NCBI RefSeq assembly: GCF_026242055.1
Contig: NZ_JAPJDL010000016.1
Coordinates: 81,282-145,281 of the forward strand
Length of the DNA stretch: 64,000 nt
Reading direction: 5' to 3'
DNA from: Lentzea sp. NEAU-D7
GTDB taxonomy: Bacteria; Actinomycetota; Actinomycetes; Mycobacteriales; Pseudonocardiaceae
The translations under genes were made by a program, and so were the position numbers. Position 1 is the first letter of the stretch, and every line of letters starts with the position of its first letter. Shown piece after piece: positions 1-7,201 of this stretch. The notes beneath the pieces are model-generated. The model saw nothing but the letters and a program-made list of their open reading frames with translations, did no database searches and was not told the origin of the DNA.

Positions 1-161
1 ACGATGAACTGCCTGGTGTCGCCATCGCGGACCTGGTACCAGAAGCGCCTGCCGTCCTCGATCCACTGTGGACGGACTTTGTCGCCGACGACGAGCTGTC
101 CGGGGCGGGCGATGCGGCCCAGGAGTTGTTCTGCGGCTTGGTAGTTGGCGGCGGTGCTCAT
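1..161 (-). CDS. S9 family peptidase, N-terminal fragment (runs off the window)
   Basis: Only the first 53 codons are in the window. The protein begins MSTAANYQAAEQLLGRIARP and continues with a VRPQWIEDGRRFWYQVRDGD stretch. This resembles the start of the N-terminal beta-propeller of dipeptidyl-peptidase-IV/prolyl-oligopeptidase (S9) enzymes, where an 'RF(W)Y(R/Q)V' strand follows a short helix. The ATG at 159-161 is preceded on the minus strand by a GGGAGAG ribosome site about 3-7 nt away. No signal peptide is seen, so a cytoplasmic peptidase is likely. The catalytic Ser/Asp/His lie outside the window, so the family call rests on the N-terminus alone. Confidence 0.6.
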   Translation of the reverse strand, partial: MSTAANYQAAEQLLGRIARPGQLVVGDKVRPQWIEDGRRFWYQVRDGDTRQFI

Positions 162-189
162 GTCTCTCCCCAGTGCGTGAGTGGTGTGG

Positions 190-789
190 TCAGAGGCTGC
201 GGGCGGTGATGTCGCCGTACGACGTGGTGGCGCGGATGGTGATGCCGGCCGTGCCGTCGTTGCGCAGCGAGTTGGTGATGCGGCCGTAGGAGGTGCCGGC
301 GTCCAGCGAGGCGGAGAGTCCGGAGGCGACGGTGATGTCGCCCTTCTGGGTGCTGATCTCGGCGGAACCGTTGAGGCGGCCCACCGTGACGTCACCGGCC
401 TGCGTCTTCACGTGGACGTTCGAGGCCTCGTCGATCCTGACGTCGCTCTGCGCGGCCTCGACCTCGACGTCGCCGAGCCGGCCGACACCGCGGAACTCGG
501 CGCTCGCGGCCTTGGCCTCGACGCGGGAACCGGCGGGCAGCTGGACGGTGATCTCGACGGCCCCGGACGAGCCGAGGATCTTGTTGCCGGCCTCGGCGCT
601 GATGCGCAGGACGCCGTCGGCGAAGTCGACCGCGACCTTCTCGGCGGCCTTCACGTCGCGGCTCTGCGAGGCGTCGGCCGGCAGGACGTCGACGGCGGTG
701 TCGGAGCGGTCGGCGGCGATGAACTGGACGCGGCCCGCGGGGATGTCGAGAACGGCGGCGATGGGGGCGGGGGTGGCGAAGGTCTGCAT
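190..789 (-). CDS. DUF4097 family beta-strand repeat protein
   Basis: This 199-aa protein is built of short repeated beta strands (for example VEITVQLPAGSRVEAKAAS, VHVKTQAGDVTVGRL, AEISTQKGDITVASGL), the signature of the DUF4097 adhesin-like beta-helix fold. No signal peptide or membrane segment is visible. I chose the ATG at 789 because an AGGAG site lies about 6 nt upstream; the frame stays open further but has no ribosome site there. The gene is divergent from the regulator at 977 and the shared 187-bp spacer carries four palindromic GTTGC-containing elements, so repression by that neighbour is very likely. DUF4097 proteins commonly sit beside dedicated regulators; no biochemical function is known to me. 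Confidence 0.8.
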   Translation of the reverse strand: MQTFATPAPIAAVLDIPAGRVQFIAADRSDTAVDVLPADASQSRDVKAAEKVAVDFADGVLRISAEAGNKILGSSGAVEITVQLPAGSRVEAKAASAEFRGVGRLGDVEVEAAQSDVRIDEASNVHVKTQAGDVTVGRLNGSAEISTQKGDITVASGLSASLDAGTSYGRITNSLRNDGTAGITIRATTSYGDITARSL

Positions 790-824
790 CTCTGGCTCCT
801 GTGGCTCGTTGTTTCTGATAGCCG

Positions 825-944
825 AAACGCTACGTTGCGTTTCCAGATTGAGCCAACAACTTCGTTGCGAAGAGAACACATACTTGCAGTTAAAAGGCCT
901 AAGATCGTTGCAACCGGATGTAGATCTAACGCAACGATCGTTGC
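825..944. promoter_or_regulatory. Operator array of four GTTGC palindromes between divergent genes
   Basis: Four inverted-repeat elements share a GTTGC core. AAACGCTACGTTGCGTTT lies at 825-842 (6-bp arms AAACGC/GCGTTT). CTTCGTTGCGAAG lies at 860-872 (5-bp arms). GTTGCAAC lies at 907-914 (perfect). GCAACGATCGTTGC lies at 931-944 (perfect 14-bp palindrome). The first overlaps a candidate -10 (TAGCGT, minus strand, 18 bp from TTGGCT) for the DUF4097 gene. The last overlaps the -35 of the regulator gene. The layout fits co-repression of both genes and autoregulation by the product of the 977 gene. Confidence 0.75.
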
Positions 945-970
945 AATGAGATGTCGGTGAACGCTATGAT
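941..970 (+). promoter_or_regulatory. Promoter of the IS30-HTH/MarR-like regulator (leaderless)
   Basis: TTGCAA (941-946) and TATGAT (965-970) are separated by 18 bp, a good -35/-10 pair. The ATG at 977 is only 6 nt after the -10, so the transcript should start at or next to the start codon. The palindrome at 931-944 overlaps the -35. Confidence 0.65.
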
Positions 971-976
971 CGGCGC

Positions 977-1687
977 ATGCCAGGAGGTCGACTCACCCAG
1001 CAGGAACGTCGCCAGATCGCCATCGGCTTGGCCGACGGCCTCGCGTACGCGGAGATCGCGAGGAGCCTCGACCGGCCGACCTCGACGATCACGCGCGAGG
1101 TGATGCGCAACGGAGGTCCGGCCGGCTACAAGGCCGACATCGCCCACCTCGCCACCGAGCGCCGTGCGCAGCGCCGCAAGCAGGCCGCGCCCCGGAGGCG
1201 GACGGTCGAGCGCGCGGACGGGCGCGATCCCGAGGCCGTGCGGGAGTTCGAGGAGGTGTTCTCGGGCATCTTCATGGGCCAGGGGCTGCCGAAGATGACG
1301 GCGAGGGCGCTCGCGAGCCTCTACGCCACCGACTCCGGCAGCCTGACCGCGTCAGAACTGGTGGGACACCTGGGGGTCAGTCCGGCGTCCGTCTCGAAAG
1401 CCATGTCCTACCTGGAAAGCCAGGGCCTGATCGGCCGCGTCCGCGACGAACGCCGCCGCGAGCGCTACGTCGTCGACGACGGCGACATCTGGTACCAGTC
1501 GATGATCGCGAGCGCGGCCGGTACGACCACACTGGCCGAGGCCGCGCGCCAGGGCGTCAGCAGCCTCGGCCCCGGCACGCCCGCGGCCGTCCGGCTGGAG
1601 AACATCGCGCGGTTCCTCGACTTCGTCAGCGAGAGCATCGTCCGCGCGGCCGAACAGGCGCGCGACATCCTGCACTCCAGGGCCTAG
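977..1687 (+). CDS. Transcriptional regulator: IS30-type HTH fused to MarR/GbsR-like winged helix
   Basis: This 236-aa DNA-binding protein has two parts. Residues 1-60 (LTQQERRQIAIGLADGLAYA, then a TSTITREVMRNGG stretch) match the HTH_38 helix-turn-helix of IS30-family transposases. Residues 85-200 form a MarR/GbsR-type winged helix (SLTASELVGHLGVSPASVSK, then MSYLESQGLIGRVRDERRRE). No transposase catalytic domain follows, so this is a regulator and not an insertion-sequence fragment. It is divergent from the DUF4097 gene, with palindromic elements overlapping both candidate promoters. The ligand is unknown. A good -10 six nt before the ATG supports this start. Confidence 0.8.
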   Translation: MPGGRLTQQERRQIAIGLADGLAYAEIARSLDRPTSTITREVMRNGGPAGYKADIAHLATERRAQRRKQAAPRRRTVERADGRDPEAVREFEEVFSGIFMGQGLPKMTARALASLYATDSGSLTASELVGHLGVSPASVSKAMSYLESQGLIGRVRDERRRERYVVDDGDIWYQSMIASAAGTTTLAEAARQGVSSLGPGTPAAVRLENIARFLDFVSESIVRAAEQARDILHSRA

Positions 1688-1741
1688 GCCGGGTCCCTCG
1701 CCCGCTACTGCCGCCCGACGGGAATTCCGGGACCCGGCCTA
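1685..1741. terminator. Bidirectional terminator made from two converging stop codons
   Basis: TAGGCCGGGTCCC (1685-1697) and GGGACCCGGCCTA (1729-1741) form a perfect 13-bp stem with a 31-nt loop. The TAG stop of the upstream regulator and the TAG stop of the converging thiolase gene are the two outer ends of the stem. Confidence 0.7.
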
Positions 1742-2923
1742 GACGCGGACCGCGACCGCCACGCCTTGGCCGACACCGACGCACGCCGCCGCGATGCCGA
1801 CGCCGCCACCACGCGCCCGCAGGTGGCGGCACAGGTCGATGATCACGCGGGGCATCGAGGCGCCGAGCGGGTGGCCGTAGGCGATGGCGCCGCCGTGGAC
1901 GTTGACCTTCTCCTTGTCGATCTCGGGAAGGTGGTGCACGACGGACAGGGCCATCGCCGCGAATGCCTCGTTGATCTCCCACAGGTCGACCTGGCCGGCT
2001 TCGAGGTGCAGGCGCTTCAACAACTTCCGGATCGCCGAGACGGGCGCGACCGTGAACCGGTGCGGTTCCTCGCCGGTCGTCGCCGATCCGAGCACCTCGC
2101 CCAGCGGCTCGACACCCAGTTCGGACGCGATCGCTTCCGTGCCGAGCAGAGCGGCCAGTGCGCCGTCGTTCAGCGGCGACGCGTTGCCCGCCGTCACCGA
2201 TCCGCTCTCCGAGAACGCGGGCTTCAGCTTCGCGAGCTTGTCGAGGCTGGTGTCCGCGCGGACGTTCTCGTCGCGCCGGACCGCCGTCCCGTCCGGCAGC
2301 TGCACGGGGAACGCGAACCCTTCGTGCACGCCCGCGTCCCAGGCGGCAGCGGCACGGCGGTGCGAGCGGAGGGCGAAGTTGTCCATCTGCTCGCGCGTGA
2401 TCCCGAGCTCGTGCGCCACGTTCTCGGCGGCCAGTCCCAACGGGACGGTGTAGTGCTTGGGCATGCGCGGGTTCACGAGCCGCCAGCCCAGCGCCGTCGA
2501 CACGGTCTCCAGCCGGTCCGGGAAGGCCTTGTCCGGGCGGGCCGTCACGAACGGAGCCCGCGACATCCCCTCGACACCACCGGCGACGATCAGGTCGGCG
2601 TCCCCGGTGATCAGCGCCCGAGCACCCTGGATGATCGACTCACCGCCCGAGGCGCACAGCCGGTTCAGCGTCACGCCCGGCACCGAGACCGGCAGGCCCG
2701 CCAGCAACGCGGCCATGCGGGCGACGTTGCGGTTGTCCTCGCCTGCGCCGTTCGCGTCACCCAGCAGCACGTCGTCGATGCGCGCCAGGTCGAGCGACGG
2801 GTAGCGGCGCAGCAGGTCGACGATGGGCAGCGCCGCGAGGTCGTCCACGCGGATGCCGGACAGACCTCCCCGGTACCTGCCGAACGGCGTGCGGGCGGCG
2901 TCGATGATCAGTGCGCGTGCCAT
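1739..2923 (-). CDS. Thiolase (acetyl-CoA acyltransferase)
   Basis: This 394-aa protein is full-length for a biosynthetic/degradative thiolase. Visible motifs: the nucleophile loop LNRLCASGGESI (Cys about residue 86), GGVEGMSRAP, the NEAFA loop, the histidine motif NVHGGAIAYGHPLGAS and the C-terminal AACVGVGQG with the second catalytic Cys. It should catalyse reversible Claisen cleavage or formation of acyl-CoAs in the cytosol; sequence alone does not separate acetoacetyl-CoA from beta-ketoadipyl-CoA preference. I used the ATG at 2923 (GGAG just upstream) instead of the ATG at 2932, which has no ribosome site. It lies 19 bp after the fibronectin-like gene and is probably the last gene of the operon starting at 8407. 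Confidence 0.9.
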   Translation of the reverse strand: MARALIIDAARTPFGRYRGGLSGIRVDDLAALPIVDLLRRYPSLDLARIDDVLLGDANGAGEDNRNVARMAALLAGLPVSVPGVTLNRLCASGGESIIQGARALITGDADLIVAGGVEGMSRAPFVTARPDKAFPDRLETVSTALGWRLVNPRMPKHYTVPLGLAAENVAHELGITREQMDNFALRSHRRAAAAWDAGVHEGFAFPVQLPDGTAVRRDENVRADTSLDKLAKLKPAFSESGSVTAGNASPLNDGALAALLGTEAIASELGVEPLGEVLGSATTGEEPHRFTVAPVSAIRKLLKRLHLEAGQVDLWEINEAFAAMALSVVHHLPEIDKEKVNVHGGAIAYGHPLGASMPRVIIDLCRHLRARGGGVGIAAACVGVGQGVAVAVRV

Positions 2924-2942
2924 GCGCTCCATCTTGGAGCAA

Positions 2943-4661
2943 TCAGGCCTTGAGCAAAAAAGGAACGTAGCCCGTTTCGGGGTGCACCTCTGAATCGGTG
3001 CTGAAGGCCTTCACCTCGATGGCGTGCGCTCCGGCGGTCAGCGCCCCCGTGTTGAGTGAAATCCGCCACCGGCCCGCCGCGGCGGGGCCGTCCGCCGTGG
3101 TCGGGATGGTCGCGACGTGGGTGCCGTCGAGCCTGATCTCGAACCCGGCGAGCCCCGCCACCGACGCGTCGAGGGCGTTGACGCGCACCTCCAGGACCAC
3201 GCGGCCGCGGTTGAACGCGGCGCCGTTCTCGATGGGCTGGCCACTGGCGTCCAGGACCTCGGGGATCGGGTCGGCGAGCGTCGGTTTCGCGTCCACCAGC
3301 GGTGCCTCGGACTCGCGCCGCGCGCTGCTCTCGGGGCCGGTCAGCTCGACGTCGGTGTGGGTGATCTGGACGCGTTCCTCCGTGACCAGCTGGACGTTCA
3401 GGTTGTCGGTGAAGGCCTCCGCCGGCAGGTCCGCGACGGCCGGGTACTCCGCGCCCGGCTTCCACGGCGAGCCCTCGACGGCAGGCTTGAGCGGCACCTG
3501 GACGCCGTTCACCTTGATCTCGGTGATGGGCGGGCTCTCGCGCGACGGGATCATGGCGATGCGCAGCTGACCTGCGGTGACGTCCGCGATGGGGCTGTTG
3601 CTGGTGCCGGCCGGACCGTCCACGCGCACCTGCGGCGTCGGGCCGGTGAGCGGGACGTCGGCCTTGGCGGTGCGGTAACCGATCAGGTCGACGCCCGCGC
3701 GGATCCGGTCGCCCGCCAGCGCCGCGACGCCGACCAGGGCCGTCGCCTCGCGCCACTGCGGCACGAACGGCGAGGTGGCGACGACGTCACCGTCGCGCAC
3801 GACCCGGACACCGGCGGGCGTCAGCACGACCTCCCAGCGCACGGTCACACCCGGTACCGCGGCCGGGACCGGCTTGACCGGGGTGCCGTCCGGGACGAGC
3901 TCCACGATCGAGTTGCCGGAGTTGTCCGTGGAGATCGTGGCGCGAACGGTGTTCGGCGGCACCGGTTCGCCCTGCACGCTGACCGGGCCCGGCACGAGGT
4001 CGAGCAGCAGCTTGCCGCCGGTGCCCGGTGCGTCGGTCTCGATCACGAGGCGGCTCTCGTCGTCGTTGCGGACGAACGGAGTGCGCGACCTCAGCGTCAC
4101 CGCGCGGGTGCCGCAGCTGCTGCTGATCACGAGCCGGTCGTCGTCGTCCCCGTCGCCCGAGGTGGCGCGGGCGCAGTCGGTGCGCTTGGAGAGCCGCCAC
4201 CGTTGCGGGTCGGGCCCGGTCCGGCTGTCGAAGCGGTCGGCGAACGTGTACGGGGCGCTGTCGGCACGCGGGGTCGCCCTGGTCGTGACGGGCTGCGAGC
4301 GCTGGCCGAACGCGTCGACCGCGCGGATGTCGACCTGCTGCTCGCGGTCGTTCTCGAGGCCGTTGAGCTGGGTGCCGGGCCTGGTGACGAGCCTGACCTG
4401 CTCGCCCCACCGCACCTCGTACGCGGGCGCGTCGCCGGTCCAGTTGAGCTGGATCTTGTGGTGCCCGGCCCGCGCGACGACACCGGACGGCGTGGCCGGA
4501 CGGCTCTGCGGGCCTGGCACCAGGATCTTCTCCGCCGCGTACGCCTTGAGCTTCGTCGGCGGCGGGGGAGCCGTGGGCAGGTCGCCCCCGCCGGTGTCGC
4601 GCAGGACGATCACGCCGGCCACCAGCGCGAGTCCCGCGGCAACGAGGACGACCCGCTTCAT
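2943..4661 (-). CDS. Membrane-anchored fibronectin type III protein (copy 2 of a tandem pair)
   Basis: This 572-aa protein starts with an uncleaved anchor (MKRVVLVAAGLALVAGVIVL) and a Pro-rich linker. A fibronectin type III-like domain follows at roughly residues 60-150 (HKIQLNWTGDAPAYEVRWG, then VDIRAVDAFGQRSQ). After it comes a region opening FADRFDSRTGPDPQRWRLS that looks like the first strands of a concanavalin A/laminin-G-like jelly roll. The C-terminal half contains further Ig-like strands, including ALDASVAGLAGFEIRLDGTH. It is clearly paralogous to the gene at 4681-6219, 19 bp upstream. It probably sits on the outer face of the membrane. No catalytic motif was recognised and the function is unknown. 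The ATG at 4661 is preferred over an upstream in-frame start because it begins exactly at the membrane anchor. Confidence 0.8.
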   Translation of the reverse strand: MKRVVLVAAGLALVAGVIVLRDTGGGDLPTAPPPPTKLKAYAAEKILVPGPQSRPATPSGVVARAGHHKIQLNWTGDAPAYEVRWGEQVRLVTRPGTQLNGLENDREQQVDIRAVDAFGQRSQPVTTRATPRADSAPYTFADRFDSRTGPDPQRWRLSKRTDCARATSGDGDDDDRLVISSSCGTRAVTLRSRTPFVRNDDESRLVIETDAPGTGGKLLLDLVPGPVSVQGEPVPPNTVRATISTDNSGNSIVELVPDGTPVKPVPAAVPGVTVRWEVVLTPAGVRVVRDGDVVATSPFVPQWREATALVGVAALAGDRIRAGVDLIGYRTAKADVPLTGPTPQVRVDGPAGTSNSPIADVTAGQLRIAMIPSRESPPITEIKVNGVQVPLKPAVEGSPWKPGAEYPAVADLPAEAFTDNLNVQLVTEERVQITHTDVELTGPESSARRESEAPLVDAKPTLADPIPEVLDASGQPIENGAAFNRGRVVLEVRVNALDASVAGLAGFEIRLDGTHVATIPTTADGPAAAGRWRISLNTGALTAGAHAIEVKAFSTDSEVHPETGYVPFLLKA

Positions 4662-4680
4662 AGCGGTCACGCTAAGGCGT

Positions 4681-6219
4681 TCACCCCAGCTCGAACACGG
4701 TTTCCGCGATAACGGGTTCGCCACCGTCCGCCGGAAGGACGCTGAGCTTGAGCCGAGCGACCGACCCCGGGGTCAGGTTCCCGGTGTCGAGCCAGAACTC
4801 GTGCCTGCCGGGGCCCTGCTCGTCGGTGGGCAGCGCGACGATCCGCTTGCCGTCCAGTTCGAGCTCGATGCCGCGGTGCCCGATGTCGTTGACCTCGGCC
4901 GTGACGAGGACGCGTCCCCTGCCGGGCAACGGCTGCGGGGGCTTCGCGCCGTCCTCGTGCATGACGTGCAGCCGGGGGCCGCCGGTCTTGATGCCACCGG
5001 GCCGGTCCGCGAGCCGGGGGAGTGCGCCGGGACGGCTCTCGGGCTTGCGGATGACGACGAGCCGCGCGTCCTGGGCGGCGATCCGCCCGGCGTCGAGGGG
5101 CACGTCGGTGATCGTGACCTGCCTGTCCTGACCGGCCTTGACGAGCTTCACGGCGACGACGTCCTGGGGCAGTGCGACGTCCTGGTCGAGTGGGATGACC
5201 TCGGTGGGCACGACGCGTTCCGGCACGCCCCCGACGCCGAACGCGTCCAGGAAGCCCCCGCCGTCGATGCGGATCCGCGGGTGCACCACCCGTTCCGCGA
5301 TCGCGACGGGCTCGTAGGCGACCACGACGCCGTCCCGCAGCGCGACCACCGCGTCCGGCAGCACCCGCATCTCCCACCGGTGCCGCACGCCCGCGACGAG
5401 CCCGGTCATGGGCGAGTCGCCGAGGGTGACCTGCTTGCCGGTGCGGGGCAGTTCGGGGTCCGCGACGATCCGCGTGCCCTGCGTCGTGATGTCGAGGCTG
5501 ACCGAGCCCCTGGGCTGCGCCTCGGTCTCCGGCAGGTACTGCCACGGGTCGGGCAGCAACGTCAGCCGCACGTGACTGGACTCGACCGCGCCCGCGACGC
5601 TGATGATCGCCCGGCCGGTCGCGCCGTCGTTCGCCGGCACGCCGAAGCGGATGGGCGTGTTCGACTGGAAAGCCGCCATCGGGCAGTCGACGTCGACGCG
5701 CTTGCCCGGCCCGAACGGCCTGAGGCCGAGGCAGTCCGGTTCCGCCTCGACCCGCCACTTGCGCGGGTCGAGCGCTTCCGGGCCGCCGAACTTGTCAGGC
5801 TGGCCGACGAGCTGGTCGTCCCACTTGCCGTTGTAGAGGTCCTTCGGCTTCGCGGCGATCTTGAGCGGCTCGCTGCGCTTGCCGGTGGCGCTCACCGCCC
5901 GGATCTCGACCTGGGTCTCCTGCTCGGGATCGAGCCCCGGCAGCTCGACCTCGGGGGTGGGCACCAGCTGCTCGTTGCCGTTCCAGCGCACCTCGTAGGC
6001 GGACGCCGAGCCGTTCCACGCGATCTGCACAGCGTCGGCGTCGAGCGCCTGGGCCCTCGGGTTCGCGGGCTTCATCGGTTCCTGGAGCGCGACGACCTCG
6101 ACGCCGTCCGCGACTTCCTTCTTCAGGGTGTCCGGCGCGTCACCGCTGCGGAGCGCCACGACGGCGGCGACGACGAGAGCGAGACCACCGAGCCCACCGG
6201 CGAGTGTCCGTCGATCCAC
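4681..6219 (-). CDS. Membrane-anchored fibronectin type III protein (copy 1 of a tandem pair)
   Basis: This 512-aa protein begins MDRRTLAGGLGGLALVVAAV (a single N-terminal membrane anchor). A fibronectin-III-like segment follows (DAVQIAWNGSASAYEVRWNG, then VEIRAVSATGKRSEPLK). Next is a possible jelly-roll region (FGGPEALDPRKWRVEAEPDC, with two Cys in the following 30 residues), then beta-rich C-terminal domains (GIELELDGKRIVALPTDEQG). Domain order matches the next gene downstream, so the two arose by tandem duplication. It is 9 bp from tyrA and probably co-transcribed with it. The role is unknown; an extracytoplasmic binding or structural protein is the best guess. Confidence 0.8.
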   Translation of the reverse strand: MDRRTLAGGLGGLALVVAAVVALRSGDAPDTLKKEVADGVEVVALQEPMKPANPRAQALDADAVQIAWNGSASAYEVRWNGNEQLVPTPEVELPGLDPEQETQVEIRAVSATGKRSEPLKIAAKPKDLYNGKWDDQLVGQPDKFGGPEALDPRKWRVEAEPDCLGLRPFGPGKRVDVDCPMAAFQSNTPIRFGVPANDGATGRAIISVAGAVESSHVRLTLLPDPWQYLPETEAQPRGSVSLDITTQGTRIVADPELPRTGKQVTLGDSPMTGLVAGVRHRWEMRVLPDAVVALRDGVVVAYEPVAIAERVVHPRIRIDGGGFLDAFGVGGVPERVVPTEVIPLDQDVALPQDVVAVKLVKAGQDRQVTITDVPLDAGRIAAQDARLVVIRKPESRPGALPRLADRPGGIKTGGPRLHVMHEDGAKPPQPLPGRGRVLVTAEVNDIGHRGIELELDGKRIVALPTDEQGPGRHEFWLDTGNLTPGSVARLKLSVLPADGGEPVIAETVFELG

Positions 6220-6228
6220 CCGGCGACC

Positions 6229-7179
6229 TTACGACGTTTCCGCTTGGGCGGTGCTGCCGTTCAGACCAACCAGGCGTCCGCCACGAGAGCCGAGGTTGCG
6301 CAGTGCGGCGAGCGCTCCCGGCTTGGTCAGGTCGATCGTGACCGGGGTGCGGCCCGGCTGGTTGACCAGCGCGTTCCGGCCCTCGTGACCGGCCTCGATG
6401 GTCTTGGCGAGGCCTCCGGTGGACGCCAGCGAGCCCCTGGCCGCGCCGAGCCTGCCCAGCGCGTCGTCGACCGCCATCAGCAGTGCGTCCCGGTTCCCCT
6501 CGCACATCGCCCTGACGAGCTCGGGACGGCTGCCCGCGACTCTCGTGCCGTCCCCGAAACTGCCGGCCGCGAGCGCCATGGCGAGCGGCCCGCCGTCGGC
6601 TCCGACCGCCGCGAGGATCGCCGCCATGATGTGCGGGAGGTGGCTGATCCGCGCCACGGCCTCGTCGTGCTCCTCCGGCGTCGTCGGCACCACGTGCGCC
6701 TTCAGGTCGAGCGCGAGCCGGATGACGTCGTTGAGGTGGTCGTCGGCCTCCTCGGGCGTGACGACCCAGGCGGCGCCGTCGAAGAGGTCCGCGGTGCCCG
6801 CGTCCCACCCGCTCCTGCTCGTGCCGGCCATCGGGTGCCCGCCGACGAAGCGCGCGTGCGGCGCGTACCGGTGCACGGCGTCGTGCACGGGACCTTTGAC
6901 GCTCGTGACGTCCGTGAGCCTCGTACCTGCGGGAACCTTGCGCAGGAGGTCGGGCAGGGCGGGCAGCGGCACGGCGAGGACGACGAGCGCCTCGGGGCTG
7001 CGGCTGAGGGCCTCGTCCACGTTCACGACGTCGAAGCCCTCAGCACGTGCCTTGTCCGCGTCCTCTTTGCTCGCCGTCGCACCCCACACCGTGCGCCCGG
7101 CAGCCTTGGCGGCTCGCAGCACGGAGCCGCCGATCAGTCCCAGTCCGATCACGCACACGTCTCGCACGGCGTCCATCAT
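6229..7179 (-). CDS. tyrA: Prephenate dehydrogenase
   Basis: This 316-aa cytosolic enzyme oxidatively decarboxylates prephenate to 4-hydroxyphenylpyruvate in tyrosine biosynthesis. The N-terminal Rossmann fold begins VCVIGLGLIGGSVLRAAKAA (residues 8-27). The family motifs DVTSVKGPV and FVGGHPMAGTSRSGWDAG follow, with the all-alpha C-terminal domain containing the HDEAVARISHLPH helix where the catalytic His normally sits. The gene starts 22 bp after the M20 amidohydrolase and ends 9 bp before the fibronectin-like pair. A tyrA gene near tadA and tRNA-Ser is also found in mycobacteria. The first of two adjacent ATGs was used; the second is equally possible. Confidence 0.93.
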   Translation of the reverse strand: MMDAVRDVCVIGLGLIGGSVLRAAKAAGRTVWGATASKEDADKARAEGFDVVNVDEALSRSPEALVVLAVPLPALPDLLRKVPAGTRLTDVTSVKGPVHDAVHRYAPHARFVGGHPMAGTSRSGWDAGTADLFDGAAWVVTPEEADDHLNDVIRLALDLKAHVVPTTPEEHDEAVARISHLPHIMAAILAAVGADGGPLAMALAAGSFGDGTRVAGSRPELVRAMCEGNRDALLMAVDDALGRLGAARGSLASTGGLAKTIEAGHEGRNALVNQPGRTPVTIDLTKPGALAALRNLGSRGGRLVGLNGSTAQAETS

Positions 7180-7201
7180 TCCGTGTGACGCGTACCTGCA
7201 A

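Noticed and set aside
977..1200. IS30 insertion-sequence remnant
   Set aside because: The IS30-like HTH is followed by an intact regulator module and an operator array; no transposase core or terminal inverted repeats were found.
3117..7188. Long plus-strand open frames opposite the fibronectin-like genes and tyrA
   Set aside because: They are antisense frames kept open by high GC, with arginine/proline-rich nonsense sequence and no domain; the minus-strand genes have clear motifs and ribosome sites.
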